A program made the position numbers and the translations under genes. Under the pieces are notes generated by a model. That model did no database searches and was not told where the DNA came from. It saw nothing but the letters and a program-made list of their open reading frames with translations. From Actinomycetota bacterium (lineage in GTDB: Bacteria > Actinomycetota > Acidimicrobiia > IMCC26256 > PALSA-610), in the NCBI GenBank assembly GCA_030839105.1, contig JAUZEI010000403.1:1-14911 (forward strand): DNA of 14,911 nucleotides, given 5' to 3'. Below are positions 6,414 to 14,379 of this stretch, piece by piece (position 1 is the first letter of the stretch; each line of letters opens with the position of its first letter).

Positions 6414-9400
6414 ATGGAACGTTCACCCTTCCGAGCGGTCGTCGAGGCGCTGGCGATGACGGTCCTCGCGCTCGCGGGGCTGCTCGGCCTGCGCGCGATG
6501 GGGATCCTCGCGCCGGTCCACGTCGGCGCGCTGATCGGCATCACCGTGGGCGCGCTCGCGCTGAGCTCCGCGCTCCTCTACTGGAAGCGGATGCGACAAC
6601 TCCCGCTCGGTTTGCGGGTGGGCCTGCAGGTCGTGGGGACGACGAGCGTCATCTACGCAACGGGCTGGGGCCCGGTCCTGTCGGTCGGGTTCGTCTTCTG
6701 CGCGGCCCAGGCCGTCGCGATCGAAGGGTCGCCCGCAGTGTTCCCTGCGACGGTGTGGAGCCTGGCCTGTCTCGCGGGCGCGGAGGCGGCGGTCGGGCTC
6801 GGGTGGGCGCCGAGTGTCGTCAGCCCCGGACGGAGCCACGGAATCGCGCTCTTGATGGCCGCCGGGCTGTTGTTCGTGATGCGCATCGTCTGGGTCAGCG
6901 CGCACGATCGCGAGATCGCGGCGAACGCGCTCGCCGAAAGCGAGGACCGCTTTCGACGCCTCCTCGTCAATGCCGCGGACGCGGTGGTCGTCCTCGACCA
7001 GAGCGGCACGATTGTGTTCGCGACCGAGGCGATCGAGAGTCTCACGGGCTACTCGGTCGACGAACTCGTCGGGCGCCGCGACGCCGGCGCGATCGTCCAG
7101 CCCGAAGACGCCGAACGCATCCGAGCGCTGCAAACCCAGCAGGACCCGTTGCAGTCGGGTCGCATGCTGCGCCACGACATCCGTGTGCAACACCGGGACG
7201 GATCGCTTCGCTGGTGTCAGATCACCCTGTCGAACCAGCTCGACGACCCGGTCATCGGGGGCATCGTCGTCAATGTGCACGACATCACCGAGCGGCGTGA
7301 GGCGGCGGCGAGCGTGGCGGCCGCCGAAGCACGCTTTCGCACGCTCGTGCAGCACGCGGCGGACGGCATCATCATCCTCGACCTCGACGCGCGCTGTCAG
7401 TACGTCAGCCCTTCCTACGTACGACTGACCGGTCAGTCCGAAGCTGACCTGCTGGGCAACTTCGTGCGTCAGCACGTGCATCCCGACGACACCGAGAAGG
7501 TCGGGCGCGCGTGGACGCGCATGCTCCAGCAACCCGACGAGACGACCCACGCGCTGGTCCGGGTCCGGCACGCCGACGACCGCTGGCACTGGCAGGAAGC
7601 GTCGATCTCGAATCGCCTGGCCGATCCGACGATCGGCGGGATCATCCTGAACGTGCGAGACGTGTCGGAGCGCAAGGCGCTCGACGATCTCCTCGCGGAG
7701 GAGTCGCGCATCCTCGAGATGATCGCGTGGGGCGAACGGCTGGAGACCGTCCTCGATCGGGTGGCGACGCTCACCGGTGTCCACGCCGAAGCGCGGTATT
7801 GCCTCATACGTCTGCTCGAAGGCGAGGGGCTGCGGCTCGTCGCGGCGCCCGGTCTGCCCGCGGAGGCGTGGGAGGTCGTCGACAACGTGAGCATCGACTC
7901 GCCGTTGGCGTCGGGGCGCGCGGCCAAGGACCGCGGCGAGACCTTCGTCGACTACGCCGGCACGGGCCCGGACACCGAAGCGGCTCCCGATGTCGCCGTC
8001 GCCCTCGGCATTCGCTCGACGTGGGCCGTCCCGATCGAGCTGCCGAATCGCGTCGCTGTCGCGGGCACCCTCACGTTGCTGTTCGACACCGACGACGTCG
8101 ATCGCGACCGTATCCGGGCACTGCTGGAACGCGTCGTGTCGCTGGCCGCGGTCGCGATCGAGCAGGCGCGCGCCCGAGAAGACCTCGAATACCGCGCCTA
8201 TCACGACGAGCTCACCGGTCTACCGAACCGCGCGCTGCTGCACGACCGGTTGACCCACGCTTTGCAGCGCTCGGAGCGGGACGGAACCGCGGTGGTCGTG
8301 CTCTTCCTCGATCTCGACCGGTTCAAGCTCGTCAACGACTCGCTCGGGCACGACGCGGGCGACCGTTTGCTCACCCAGGTCGCGCAGCGCATGCTCGAAG
8401 GCCTCCGGGCCTCCGACACGGTTGCCCGGCTCGGCGGTGACGAGTTCGTCGTGCTGGTCGAAGACATCAAGGACGACCTCGAGATCCACGCCGCCGCGGA
8501 ACGCGTCGCCGCGATTCTCGAAAAGCCGTTCGAGGTCGACACGCAGACGCTGTTCGTGAGCGCCAGCATCGGCGTGTCGGTGGCGCACTCGGACGCCGAC
8601 GCGTCGGAGCTCCTGCGCGAAGCCGACGACGCCATGTACCGCGCCAAGCAGCGCGGTCGGCGCAGCGTCGAGTACCAGACGGATCGCGAGACGCCGAATG
8701 CCAGCAACCGGCTCGCGCGCGTCACCGATCTGCACCGCGCCCTCGAGCGCGACGAGCTGGTCGTCTATTACCAACCGATCGTCGACATCCACTCCCGCAT
8801 CCCGGTCGGGCTCGAAGCGCTCGTCCGGTGGAACCATCCGCAGCACGGTCTGGTGCCACCCGGTGACTTCATCCCGCTGGCCGAGGACACCGGCCTCATC
8901 GTGCCGCTCGGTTGGCGGGTGCTGGAACATGCGCTCCACCGATTGCACGTTCGGCCCGACCTCGCGGTCTCGGTGAACGTATCGGCGCGCCAGCTGTCGG
9001 AGACCGACTTCGTCCCGCGCCTGACCGAACTCGTCGCGGCACTCCCGCGAGGATCCCTCACCCTCGAGGTCACCGAAAGCCTGTTGATCGACGACCCGCG
9101 CCGCATCGCGATGACATTGACCGCGCTCGACGAGATCGGCATCCGGATCGCGCTCGACGACTTCGGCACCGGCTACTCGAGCCTCTCCAACCTCAGCACG
9201 CTGCCGATTCACCAGCTGAAGTTCGACCGCTCCTTCGTCGCCGGCCTCGGCGACCGTCGCGAGTCGGAAGCACTCGTCAGCGGCATCATCAACCTCGGCC
9301 ACGGGCTCGAGCTCGAAGTCGTCGCCGAAGGAGTCGAGACCGAGCTACAGGCGCGCCGGCTCGAGCGCCTCGATTGCGACTTCGCCCAGGGCTACTTCTT

Positions 9401-9461
9401 CGGCCGTCCCGAACCGTGGATCGAAAGCGGCACCGGTTACGCGACCCTTCCGCCCACATAG
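6414..9461 (+). CDS. Membrane PAS-PAS-GAF-GGDEF-EAL cyclic-di-GMP turnover protein
   Basis: This 1015-residue multidomain sensor starts with about five transmembrane helices (residues ~8-165). Two PAS domains follow, ~177-295 (FRRLLVNAADAVVVLDQSG) and ~305-420 (FRTLVQHAADGIIILDLDA), then a GAF domain (~440-585), GGDEF (~590-750) and EAL (~765-1010). The diguanylate cyclase motif GGDEF is intact at 674-678, and an RxxD inhibitory site (RASD, 665-668) precedes it at the canonical 5-residue distance. The phosphodiesterase half has GLEALVRW (801-803 = EAL), SVNVSARQL, TLEVTES, DDFGTGYSS (915 on), LKFDRSFV, AEGVET and AQGYFFGRP, so the metal and catalytic residues appear complete. It could therefore both make and degrade c-di-GMP under sensory control. 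A GTG at 6411 is an alternative start one codon earlier, but AGAAGG is better placed for the ATG. Confidence 0.95.
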   Translation: MERSPFRAVVEALAMTVLALAGLLGLRAMGILAPVHVGALIGITVGALALSSALLYWKRMRQLPLGLRVGLQVVGTTSVIYATGWGPVLSVGFVFCAAQAVAIEGSPAVFPATVWSLACLAGAEAAVGLGWAPSVVSPGRSHGIALLMAAGLLFVMRIVWVSAHDREIAANALAESEDRFRRLLVNAADAVVVLDQSGTIVFATEAIESLTGYSVDELVGRRDAGAIVQPEDAERIRALQTQQDPLQSGRMLRHDIRVQHRDGSLRWCQITLSNQLDDPVIGGIVVNVHDITERREAAASVAAAEARFRTLVQHAADGIIILDLDARCQYVSPSYVRLTGQSEADLLGNFVRQHVHPDDTEKVGRAWTRMLQQPDETTHALVRVRHADDRWHWQEASISNRLADPTIGGIILNVRDVSERKALDDLLAEESRILEMIAWGERLETVLDRVATLTGVHAEARYCLIRLLEGEGLRLVAAPGLPAEAWEVVDNVSIDSPLASGRAAKDRGETFVDYAGTGPDTEAAPDVAVALGIRSTWAVPIELPNRVAVAGTLTLLFDTDDVDRDRIRALLERVVSLAAVAIEQARAREDLEYRAYHDELTGLPNRALLHDRLTHALQRSERDGTAVVVLFLDLDRFKLVNDSLGHDAGDRLLTQVAQRMLEGLRASDTVARLGGDEFVVLVEDIKDDLEIHAAAERVAAILEKPFEVDTQTLFVSASIGVSVAHSDADASELLREADDAMYRAKQRGRRSVEYQTDRETPNASNRLARVTDLHRALERDELVVYYQPIVDIHSRIPVGLEALVRWNHPQHGLVPPGDFIPLAEDTGLIVPLGWRVLEHALHRLHVRPDLAVSVNVSARQLSETDFVPRLTELVAALPRGSLTLEVTESLLIDDPRRIAMTLTALDEIGIRIALDDFGTGYSSLSNLSTLPIHQLKFDRSFVAGLGDRRESEALVSGIINLGHGLELEVVAEGVETELQARRLERLDCDFAQGYFFGRPEPWIESGTGYATLPPT

Positions 9462-9482
9462 CTCCGCCGAATTCGGCGACGG

Positions 9483-9496
9483 TAGGGTACGGCCCC
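9483..9496 (+). promoter_or_regulatory. Candidate leaderless -10 element for the SDR gene
   Basis: TAGGGT at 9483-9488 is followed by 8 nt and the GTG start at 9497. It lies in the 35-nt gap after the GGDEF-EAL gene and would drive the SDR/acyl-CoA synthetase/dehydrogenase operon. The spacing is 2 nt longer than in the other four examples here, so the start site may lie just before the GTG. No Shine-Dalgarno sequence is seen. Confidence 0.42.
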
Positions 9497-10405
9497 GTGA
9501 GTGGGATCTGTGAGGGCCGCGTCGTCATCGTCACTGGCGCGGGACGCGGCATCGGACGTGACCACGCGCTCGCATTCGCCCGCGAAGGTGCGCGCGTCGT
9601 GGTCAACGATCTCGGCGTCGCGCGGGACGGAAGCGGTGCAAGCAATGGTCCGGCGCAGGACGTGGTCGACGAGATCCGGGCGCTCGGCGGCGAAGCGGTC
9701 GCGAACACCGAGGACATCGCCGACTGGCAGGGCGCGCAGCGGCTCGTACAGACCGCGCTCGAGACCTTCGGCACCCTCGATGTGGTCGTCAACAACGCGG
9801 GCTTCGTGCGCGACCGGATGCTCTTCACCGCGAGCGAGGAAGAGTGGGACGCGGTCATCCGTGTCCACCTGAAGGGCCATTTCGTAGTCACCCGCCACGC
9901 GTCGGAGTACTGGCGGCTGCAGTCGAAAGCGGGCGCGCCGGTCGACGCCCGCATCGTGAACACCTCGTCGGGCGCCGGCCTGATGGGAAGTGTCGGCCAA
10001 GGCGCGTACTCCGCCGCGAAGGGCGGGATCGCGGCGTTGACGCTGGTCGAGGCCGCGGAGATGGGCCGCTACGGAGTCACGGCGAACGCGATCGCGCCCG
10101 CCGCGCGTACCCGCATGACGGAAGAGGTCTTCGGTGATCGGATGCAGGTCCCGGAGTCGGGATTCGACGTGAACGATCCCGCGAACATCTCGCCGCTGGT
10201 CGTCTGGCTCGGCAGTGGGGAGTCGCGCGCGGTGACGGGTCGGGTGTTCGAGGTGGAAGGCGGCCAGATCTCCGTCGCCGACGGATGGCAGCACGGCCCG
10301 AGCGTCGACAAGAACGCACGCTGGGATCCCGCCGAAGTGGGCCCGGCCGTCGAGAAGCTGCTCGCCCAGGCTCCCCCACCCGCACCGGTCTACGGCGCAC
10401 AGTGA
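9497..10405 (+). CDS. Short-chain dehydrogenase/reductase (3-hydroxyacyl-CoA or hydroxysteroid dehydrogenase-like)
   Basis: This 302-residue NAD(P)-dependent SDR has the cofactor motif TGAGRGIG at 13-20, NNAG at 99-102, the catalytic Ser in NTSSGAG (~157-158) and the YxxxK pair Tyr171/Lys175 (AYSAAKGGI), so the active site is complete. Asp38 in VVVNDLG is an acidic residue at the end of beta-2, which favours NAD over NADP. The extended C-terminus after the Rossmann fold (GWQHGPSVDKNARWDPAEVG) resembles the dehydrogenase part of peroxisomal multifunctional enzyme 2/HSD17B4 and its actinobacterial relatives, which oxidise 3-hydroxyacyl-CoA or hydroxysteroids. The start is GTG at 9497; open frame further upstream is an out-of-frame reading of the GGDEF-EAL gene. 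The stop overlaps the next start as GTGA. The substrate is inferred from the neighbouring beta-oxidation genes. Confidence 0.93.
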   Translation: MSGICEGRVVIVTGAGRGIGRDHALAFAREGARVVVNDLGVARDGSGASNGPAQDVVDEIRALGGEAVANTEDIADWQGAQRLVQTALETFGTLDVVVNNAGFVRDRMLFTASEEEWDAVIRVHLKGHFVVTRHASEYWRLQSKAGAPVDARIVNTSSGAGLMGSVGQGAYSAAKGGIAALTLVEAAEMGRYGVTANAIAPAARTRMTEEVFGDRMQVPESGFDVNDPANISPLVVWLGSGESRAVTGRVFEVEGGQISVADGWQHGPSVDKNARWDPAEVGPAVEKLLAQAPPPAPVYGAQ

Positions 10406-11982
10406 ACCGCGCGCATCCCGCGCCGGACGAGCTCCAGGCGCGCTGGCGCGCGCAGCACATCTGGACCGACGAGACGCTGCTGGACCGGCTCGACGCGGTC
10501 GACGGCGACACACTCGCGGTGGTCGACGGCGACACGCGCTTGACCGTCGACGACCTGCGAACGCGATCGACCCGACTGGCGTCCGCCTTGTACGAACGAG
10601 GCGTGGGTCCCGGCGACGTCGTGGCGTGGCAGCTGCCCAACTGGTGGGAGGCGGTCGTGCTCTGTTGGGCGGTGTGGCGATGCGGAGCGACCGCCAGCCC
10701 GATCACGCCGACACTCGGCGCCCACGAGCTCGGCTTCATCCTCCGCCGTACGGGCGCGCGCCTGATGATCGTCCCGCAGCTGTTTCGGGGCACCGACTAT
10801 CCCGCGCTGGTGCGCGCCTCCGGATACGACGGGGAGGTCCTCGTCGTGCGCGGCGACCGTCCGCTGCCTCGAGGCTCGGCTCCGCTTCCCGCGGTCGTCG
10901 TGTCGGTCGACGATTCCGCGGTCATCCTCTGGACGTCGGGCACCACCTCGGAGCCGAAAGGCGTGGTCCACACCCACCAGTCGTTACGCGTCGAGGCGGA
11001 CACGATCGCGGCCGCGCATGCGGTGACGGCGGGCGAAGCATTGCTGCTGCCGATGCCGGTGACGCACGTCGCCGGCCTTGCCTACGGGATATTGCTGCCC
11101 GTCACGAGCGCGATCACTGCGGTGCTCATGGACACATGGGAACCGGGCCGCGCGTTGGAGCTGTTGGAACGCGAGTCGATTGCAGTCATCATCTCGACGC
11201 CGGTGTTCATGCGGACGATGATCGATCATCCCGCGTTCGCCGACACAAACCGCGCGTCGGTGCGCATGTTCTCGCTCGGGGGCGCAGGAGTAGCGCCGGC
11301 GATGGTGCGCGAGGGCGCGCACGCGTTCGGCTGCTGGTGCAAGCGCACGTACGGCTCGACGGAATACCCGACCCTCACGACCGGCCGGTTCGGTGATGAT
11401 CTCGAGCGCGATGCAACCACCGACGGACCCTTGATCGGCGCGGCCGAGCTGCGCATCGTCGATCCGAAGACGCTCGACGACATGCCGCCCGGAACTCCCG
11501 GGGAGCTCCTCGCACGCGGACCGGAGATGTTCATCGGCTATCTCGACCGCTCTCTGGACACCGACGCCTTCGTCGACGACGGATGGTTCCGGACCGGCGA
11601 CCTCGCCGTGTATGACGGCGAGTACCTCACGATCGTCGATCGTCTCAAGGACATCATCATCCGTGGTGGAGAGAACATCTCCGCGCAGGAAGTCGAGGCG
11701 CTCCTCGTCACACATCCCGACATCACCGAAGCCGCGTGCGTCGCCTGTCCCGATCCGGTGATGGGCGAGACGGTGTGCGCCTACGTCATCGCGGTACCGG
11801 GGTCGGAACCGTCGCTCGTGGAGGTGCGTGAGCATCTCCTGGAACGCGGCCTGGCGCGGTTCAAGGTGCCCGAACGACTGGTGCTGCGCGAAACACTCCC
11901 GCGGACGGCAAGCGGGAAAGTGCAGAAGTCGCCGCTGCGGGACGAGCTGCGCGCCGAAGCGGACGAGGCACGCCGTGGATGA
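10402..11982 (+). CDS. Acyl-CoA synthetase (AMP-forming, FadD/AliA-like)
   Basis: This 526-residue ANL-superfamily ligase activates a carboxylic acid through an acyl-AMP and transfers it to CoA. The P-loop WTSGTTSEPKGVVHTH is at ~177-192, the A5 motif YGSTE at 317-321, GWFRTGD at 394-400, the hinge DRLKDIIIRGGENISAQEVE at ~413-432, and the A10 lysine Lys507 in PRTASGKVQK. All are intact and the length is normal. The N-terminal layout resembles cyclohexanecarboxylate-CoA ligases and short or medium FadD enzymes, but the substrate cannot be assigned from sequence. The start is GTG at 10402, overlapping the SDR stop by 4 nt (GTGA). The 3' end overlaps the third acyl-CoA dehydrogenase gene by 8 nt, so translational coupling through all three genes is likely. 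It would provide the CoA ester that the neighbouring dehydrogenases oxidise. Confidence 0.94.
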   Translation: MNRAHPAPDELQARWRAQHIWTDETLLDRLDAVDGDTLAVVDGDTRLTVDDLRTRSTRLASALYERGVGPGDVVAWQLPNWWEAVVLCWAVWRCGATASPITPTLGAHELGFILRRTGARLMIVPQLFRGTDYPALVRASGYDGEVLVVRGDRPLPRGSAPLPAVVVSVDDSAVILWTSGTTSEPKGVVHTHQSLRVEADTIAAAHAVTAGEALLLPMPVTHVAGLAYGILLPVTSAITAVLMDTWEPGRALELLERESIAVIISTPVFMRTMIDHPAFADTNRASVRMFSLGGAGVAPAMVREGAHAFGCWCKRTYGSTEYPTLTTGRFGDDLERDATTDGPLIGAAELRIVDPKTLDDMPPGTPGELLARGPEMFIGYLDRSLDTDAFVDDGWFRTGDLAVYDGEYLTIVDRLKDIIIRGGENISAQEVEALLVTHPDITEAACVACPDPVMGETVCAYVIAVPGSEPSLVEVREHLLERGLARFKVPERLVLRETLPRTASGKVQKSPLRDELRAEADEARRG

Positions 11983-13162
11983 CTTCCGGGAGTGGGTACG
12001 CGCTCAACTCCGGACCCGGCTTGCGCCGCGGCGCGCCGACGCGCGCACCTCGGTGCTCGGCGCGGGCTCGGACGACCTCGAGGCGGGACGCGCGTATCTC
12101 CGGGCGCTCGAAGGTTCGGGACTCGCGGTGCCCTCGTGGCCCCACGAGTACGGCGGGATCGGCGCACGCCCGGAACAGGTCGCAGTCGTGCGTCGCGAGC
12201 TCGCCGACTTCGACGTACCCGACCTCTACGCCTATCTGGTGGGCCTCGAGCTCGTCGGGCCCACTCTGATCACGCACGGCCGGCCCGACCAGTGTGCGCG
12301 CTGGTTGCCGAAGATCGCGACCGGAGAGGACATCTGGTGCCAGCTCTTCTCCGAACCGGCCGCGGGCTCCGATCTCGCAGGCCTCTCTACGCGTGCGACA
12401 CGTGACGGCGACGAGTGGCGCGTCAACGGCCAGAAGGTGTGGACGAGCCGGGGCGCCTACGCCCGCTTCGGGCTGCTGCTCGCGCGGCACGACGCTTCGG
12501 TCCCGAAGCACCGTGGCATCACCGCATTCGGACTCGACCTGCACCGTCCCGGCGTCGATGTCCGCCCGCTCCGGCAGATGAATGGCGACGCGCACTTCAC
12601 CGAGGTCTTTCTCGACGACGCGCGTGTCGACGACGCCGATCGGATCGGTGAAGTCGGCGAGGGCTGGCGGGTCGCACTTACCTGCCTGTCGTACGAACGA
12701 GGCGCGTCGACGGCGGGCGGCACGAGTGGATTGCTCGACGTGACGCGCCTGATCGCGCTCGCTCGGGAACGCGGTCGCGACGACGATCCCGTCATCCGCG
12801 ACGAGATCGCGAGGCTGGTCATCGAGACGCGCGTGATGTCGTACACCGCGCATCGGGCGCGTGATCTCGCGCGGGCGGGACGTCCGCCGGGCCCGGAAGG
12901 CTCGGGCATGAAGATTCGTGGCGCGGCGCTGTTCAAGGCGTACACCGCGCTCGCGGCCCGGCTCATCGGAGCCGACTTCACCCTCGATCCGCACGGCGAC
13001 ATGCAGACACTGTTCCTTACCGCGCCGTCGATCTCGATCCGCGGTGGCACCGACGAGATCCAGCGCAACATCGTCGGCGAGCGCGTCCTCGGGCTGGCCG
13101 ATGAGCCCCGCCTCGACCGAACGCTCCCCTTCGATCAGCTCCCGGCCTCGAGCGCGCGGTAG
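11975..13162 (+). CDS. Acyl-CoA dehydrogenase, large catalytic-type subunit
   Basis: This 395-residue FadE-type flavoenzyme has a normal length for the family. The N-terminal helical domain includes VPSWPHEYGGIG. The FAD beta-domain has WCQLFSEPAAGSDLAG and WRVNGQKVWTSRGA. The C-terminal signature is IRGGTDEIQRNIVGERVLGL. As in the dehydrogenase at the left edge, the YEG position lacks Glu (RGG), and a Glu lies at the isovaleryl-CoA dehydrogenase-like position (Glu241, SYERGAS). The start is GTG at 11975, overlapping the acyl-CoA synthetase stop by 8 nt; the open frame runs further upstream but only as an out-of-frame Arg/Cys-rich reading of the synthetase. No small partner subunit follows: the next gene is convergent and overlaps the 3' end by 28 nt. 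It may work alone or pair with a subunit encoded elsewhere, such as 853-1755. Confidence 0.93.
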   Translation: MDDFREWVRAQLRTRLAPRRADARTSVLGAGSDDLEAGRAYLRALEGSGLAVPSWPHEYGGIGARPEQVAVVRRELADFDVPDLYAYLVGLELVGPTLITHGRPDQCARWLPKIATGEDIWCQLFSEPAAGSDLAGLSTRATRDGDEWRVNGQKVWTSRGAYARFGLLLARHDASVPKHRGITAFGLDLHRPGVDVRPLRQMNGDAHFTEVFLDDARVDDADRIGEVGEGWRVALTCLSYERGASTAGGTSGLLDVTRLIALARERGRDDDPVIRDEIARLVIETRVMSYTAHRARDLARAGRPPGPEGSGMKIRGAALFKAYTALAARLIGADFTLDPHGDMQTLFLTAPSISIRGGTDEIQRNIVGERVLGLADEPRLDRTLPFDQLPASSAR

Positions 13163-14286
13163 GTCGCCCGCACGAGCTGCTCGCTGCGCGGATCGCCGGC
13201 GGCGTCGAAGCGCAGATCGCTCATGACGTACGCGAACGCGAGACCGGTCGCGGGATCGGCGAACGCCAATGAGCCGCCCGCGCCGGCGTGACCGAACGCG
13301 GTCCGCGGATTCGCGGCACCGAACGACTTGCCGAGCATGAACCCGAGGCCGAAGCAGCTCTCGGACATCAGCACCTCGTCGGGCCCGCACGCCCGTTCCT
13401 TCACGGCCTGCGCGACGGTTGCCTCGCTCAACGTCCTGCGACCGTCGACCTCACCGACGCACGACGCGTACATGCGAGCGAGGCCGCGTGCCGTTCCGAT
13501 CCCGTTCGACGACGGCAGCTCGGGCGCGTGCAGTTGACGGCGGTTCCACATCTGGTCGTAGTTGAAGTGACCCCCGGGGCTGGAGAAAACGCGCGCGAGG
13601 AGCAGCTCGTCGCCGAACGGCTCGAGCGCCGCCCGCAGGTCGGTGCGGGGCGGCACCAGTTGCGCGACGCGCGCCTCGAGGTGCTCGGGAAGACCGATCC
13701 AGAAGTCGATGCCGAGCTCGTCCGCGATCTCCTCGCGCCAGAACGTGCCGACGCTCCGTTGCCTCGGATCGACCCGGCGGACGATCTCACCGACGAGCCA
13801 TCCGTAGGTGCGCATGTGATAGCCGTGCTTGGTCCCCGGTTCCCAGATCGGCCGCTGCGCCGCGAGCGCGTCGACCATCGGCTTCCACGTCAGTGCTTCC
13901 TCCAGACTGAAGCTGCCGTCGACGTACGGAAGACCGGCCTGGTGCGACATGACCTGGCCGACGGTGATCTCGCCCTTCCCGTTGGCGGCGAACTCGGGCC
14001 AGACGGTCGAGACCGGAGCTTCGGGATCGAGGTGTCCCTGCTGCACCAGCAGGTTCGCGCAGGTGGCCGTGACGCCTTTCGTGGCGGAGTACACGAGAAC
14101 GAGCGTGTCCTCCTTCCACCGGACTCCGCTCGTCGGATCCGCGAGACCGCCCCAGAGATCGACCACTGGTCGGCCGTCGACATACACGGCCACCGCCGCG
14201 CCGACCTCGCCGCGCTCGTCGAAGTTCTCGGCGAACGCGTCGAGCACGGGTTCGAATTCGGTCGCGACGTCACCGTCTACGCGCAT
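13135..14286 (-). CDS. Serine hydrolase of the beta-lactamase/esterase (class C-like) family
   Basis: This predicted 383-residue protein has the serine beta-lactamase/penicillin-binding fold signatures. The nucleophile motif SATK is at 67-70 (Ser67, Lys70). The second motif Tyr156-His-Met158 is in KHGYHMRTYGWLVGEIVRR. The third motif HAGAGG is at 333-338, in the position of KTG. WGGLADP near residue 45, MSHQAGLP (~113-120) and PGGHFNYDQMWNR are typical of the EstB/LipD-like carboxylesterases of actinobacteria rather than true beta-lactamases. No signal peptide is evident, which suggests a cytoplasmic lipase or esterase. The start is ATG at 14286-14284, with TAGGCT six bases upstream on the minus strand. 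The 3' end overlaps the acyl-CoA dehydrogenase gene by 28 nt. Ester hydrolysis is the likeliest activity; the substrate is unknown. Confidence 0.92.
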   Translation of the reverse strand: MRVDGDVATEFEPVLDAFAENFDERGEVGAAVAVYVDGRPVVDLWGGLADPTSGVRWKEDTLVLVYSATKGVTATCANLLVQQGHLDPEAPVSTVWPEFAANGKGEITVGQVMSHQAGLPYVDGSFSLEEALTWKPMVDALAAQRPIWEPGTKHGYHMRTYGWLVGEIVRRVDPRQRSVGTFWREEIADELGIDFWIGLPEHLEARVAQLVPPRTDLRAALEPFGDELLLARVFSSPGGHFNYDQMWNRRQLHAPELPSSNGIGTARGLARMYASCVGEVDGRRTLSEATVAQAVKERACGPDEVLMSESCFGLGFMLGKSFGAANPRTAFGHAGAGGSLAFADPATGLAFAYVMSDLRFDAAGDPRSEQLVRATYRALEAGS

Positions 14287-14298
14287 CGCCGGAGCCTA
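14287..14298 (-). promoter_or_regulatory. Candidate leaderless -10 element for the serine hydrolase gene
   Basis: On the minus strand TAGGCT (14298-14293) is followed by 6 nt and the ATG at 14286. It fits TANNNT with the spacing expected of a leaderless transcript. No ribosome-binding site is visible. Confidence 0.48.
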
Positions 14299-14308
14299 TT
14301 TCGCCCTG

Positions 14309-14358
14309 TCTCCGGGCGGCGCGTCCGGGCGAGCCGCCCCCGCCTCTCCGGGCGGTGC
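14309..14358. repeat. GC-rich direct repeats and hairpin in the divergent promoter region
   Basis: TCCGGGCG occurs three times: 14311-14318, 14324-14331 and 14347-14354. The outer two copies extend to TCTCCGGGCGG followed by CGC or TGC. GGGCGGC (14314-14320) and GCCGCCC (14333-14339) form a 7-bp inverted repeat around a 12-nt loop. The block lies between the two divergent -10 candidates, so it is better placed as a regulator-binding site than as a terminator; there is no T-run. Some of this could arise by chance in GC-rich DNA. Confidence 0.45.
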
Positions 14359-14367
14359 CTTCGCTCC

Positions 14368-14379
14368 TAGTTTGGACCG
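14368..14379 (+). promoter_or_regulatory. Candidate leaderless -10 element for the phosphoesterase gene
   Basis: TAGTTT at 14368-14373 is followed by 6 nt and the ATG at 14380. The TAG is also an in-frame stop that rules out any start further upstream. It matches TANNNT with the same spacing as the divergent gene. No Shine-Dalgarno sequence is visible. Confidence 0.5.

Noticed and set aside
6423..8204. A 593-codon antisense open frame inside the GGDEF-EAL gene
   Set aside because: The composition is Arg/Asp/His-rich low complexity without motifs, and the opposite strand has intact membrane, PAS and GAF domains. It is a GC-rich antisense artefact, as are the antisense frames at 8220-9302, 10984-11835 and 11861-13390.
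13135..14286. A true beta-lactamase (antibiotic resistance gene)
   Set aside because: The third motif is HAG rather than KTG, no signal peptide is visible, and surrounding blocks match EstB/LipD-like esterases. Antibiotic hydrolysis is not supported.
14314..14339. Rho-independent terminator from the GGGCGGC/GCCGCCC hairpin
   Set aside because: It lies upstream of two divergent genes, where no transcript should end, and there is no T-run on either strand. I list it as a possible regulatory site instead.
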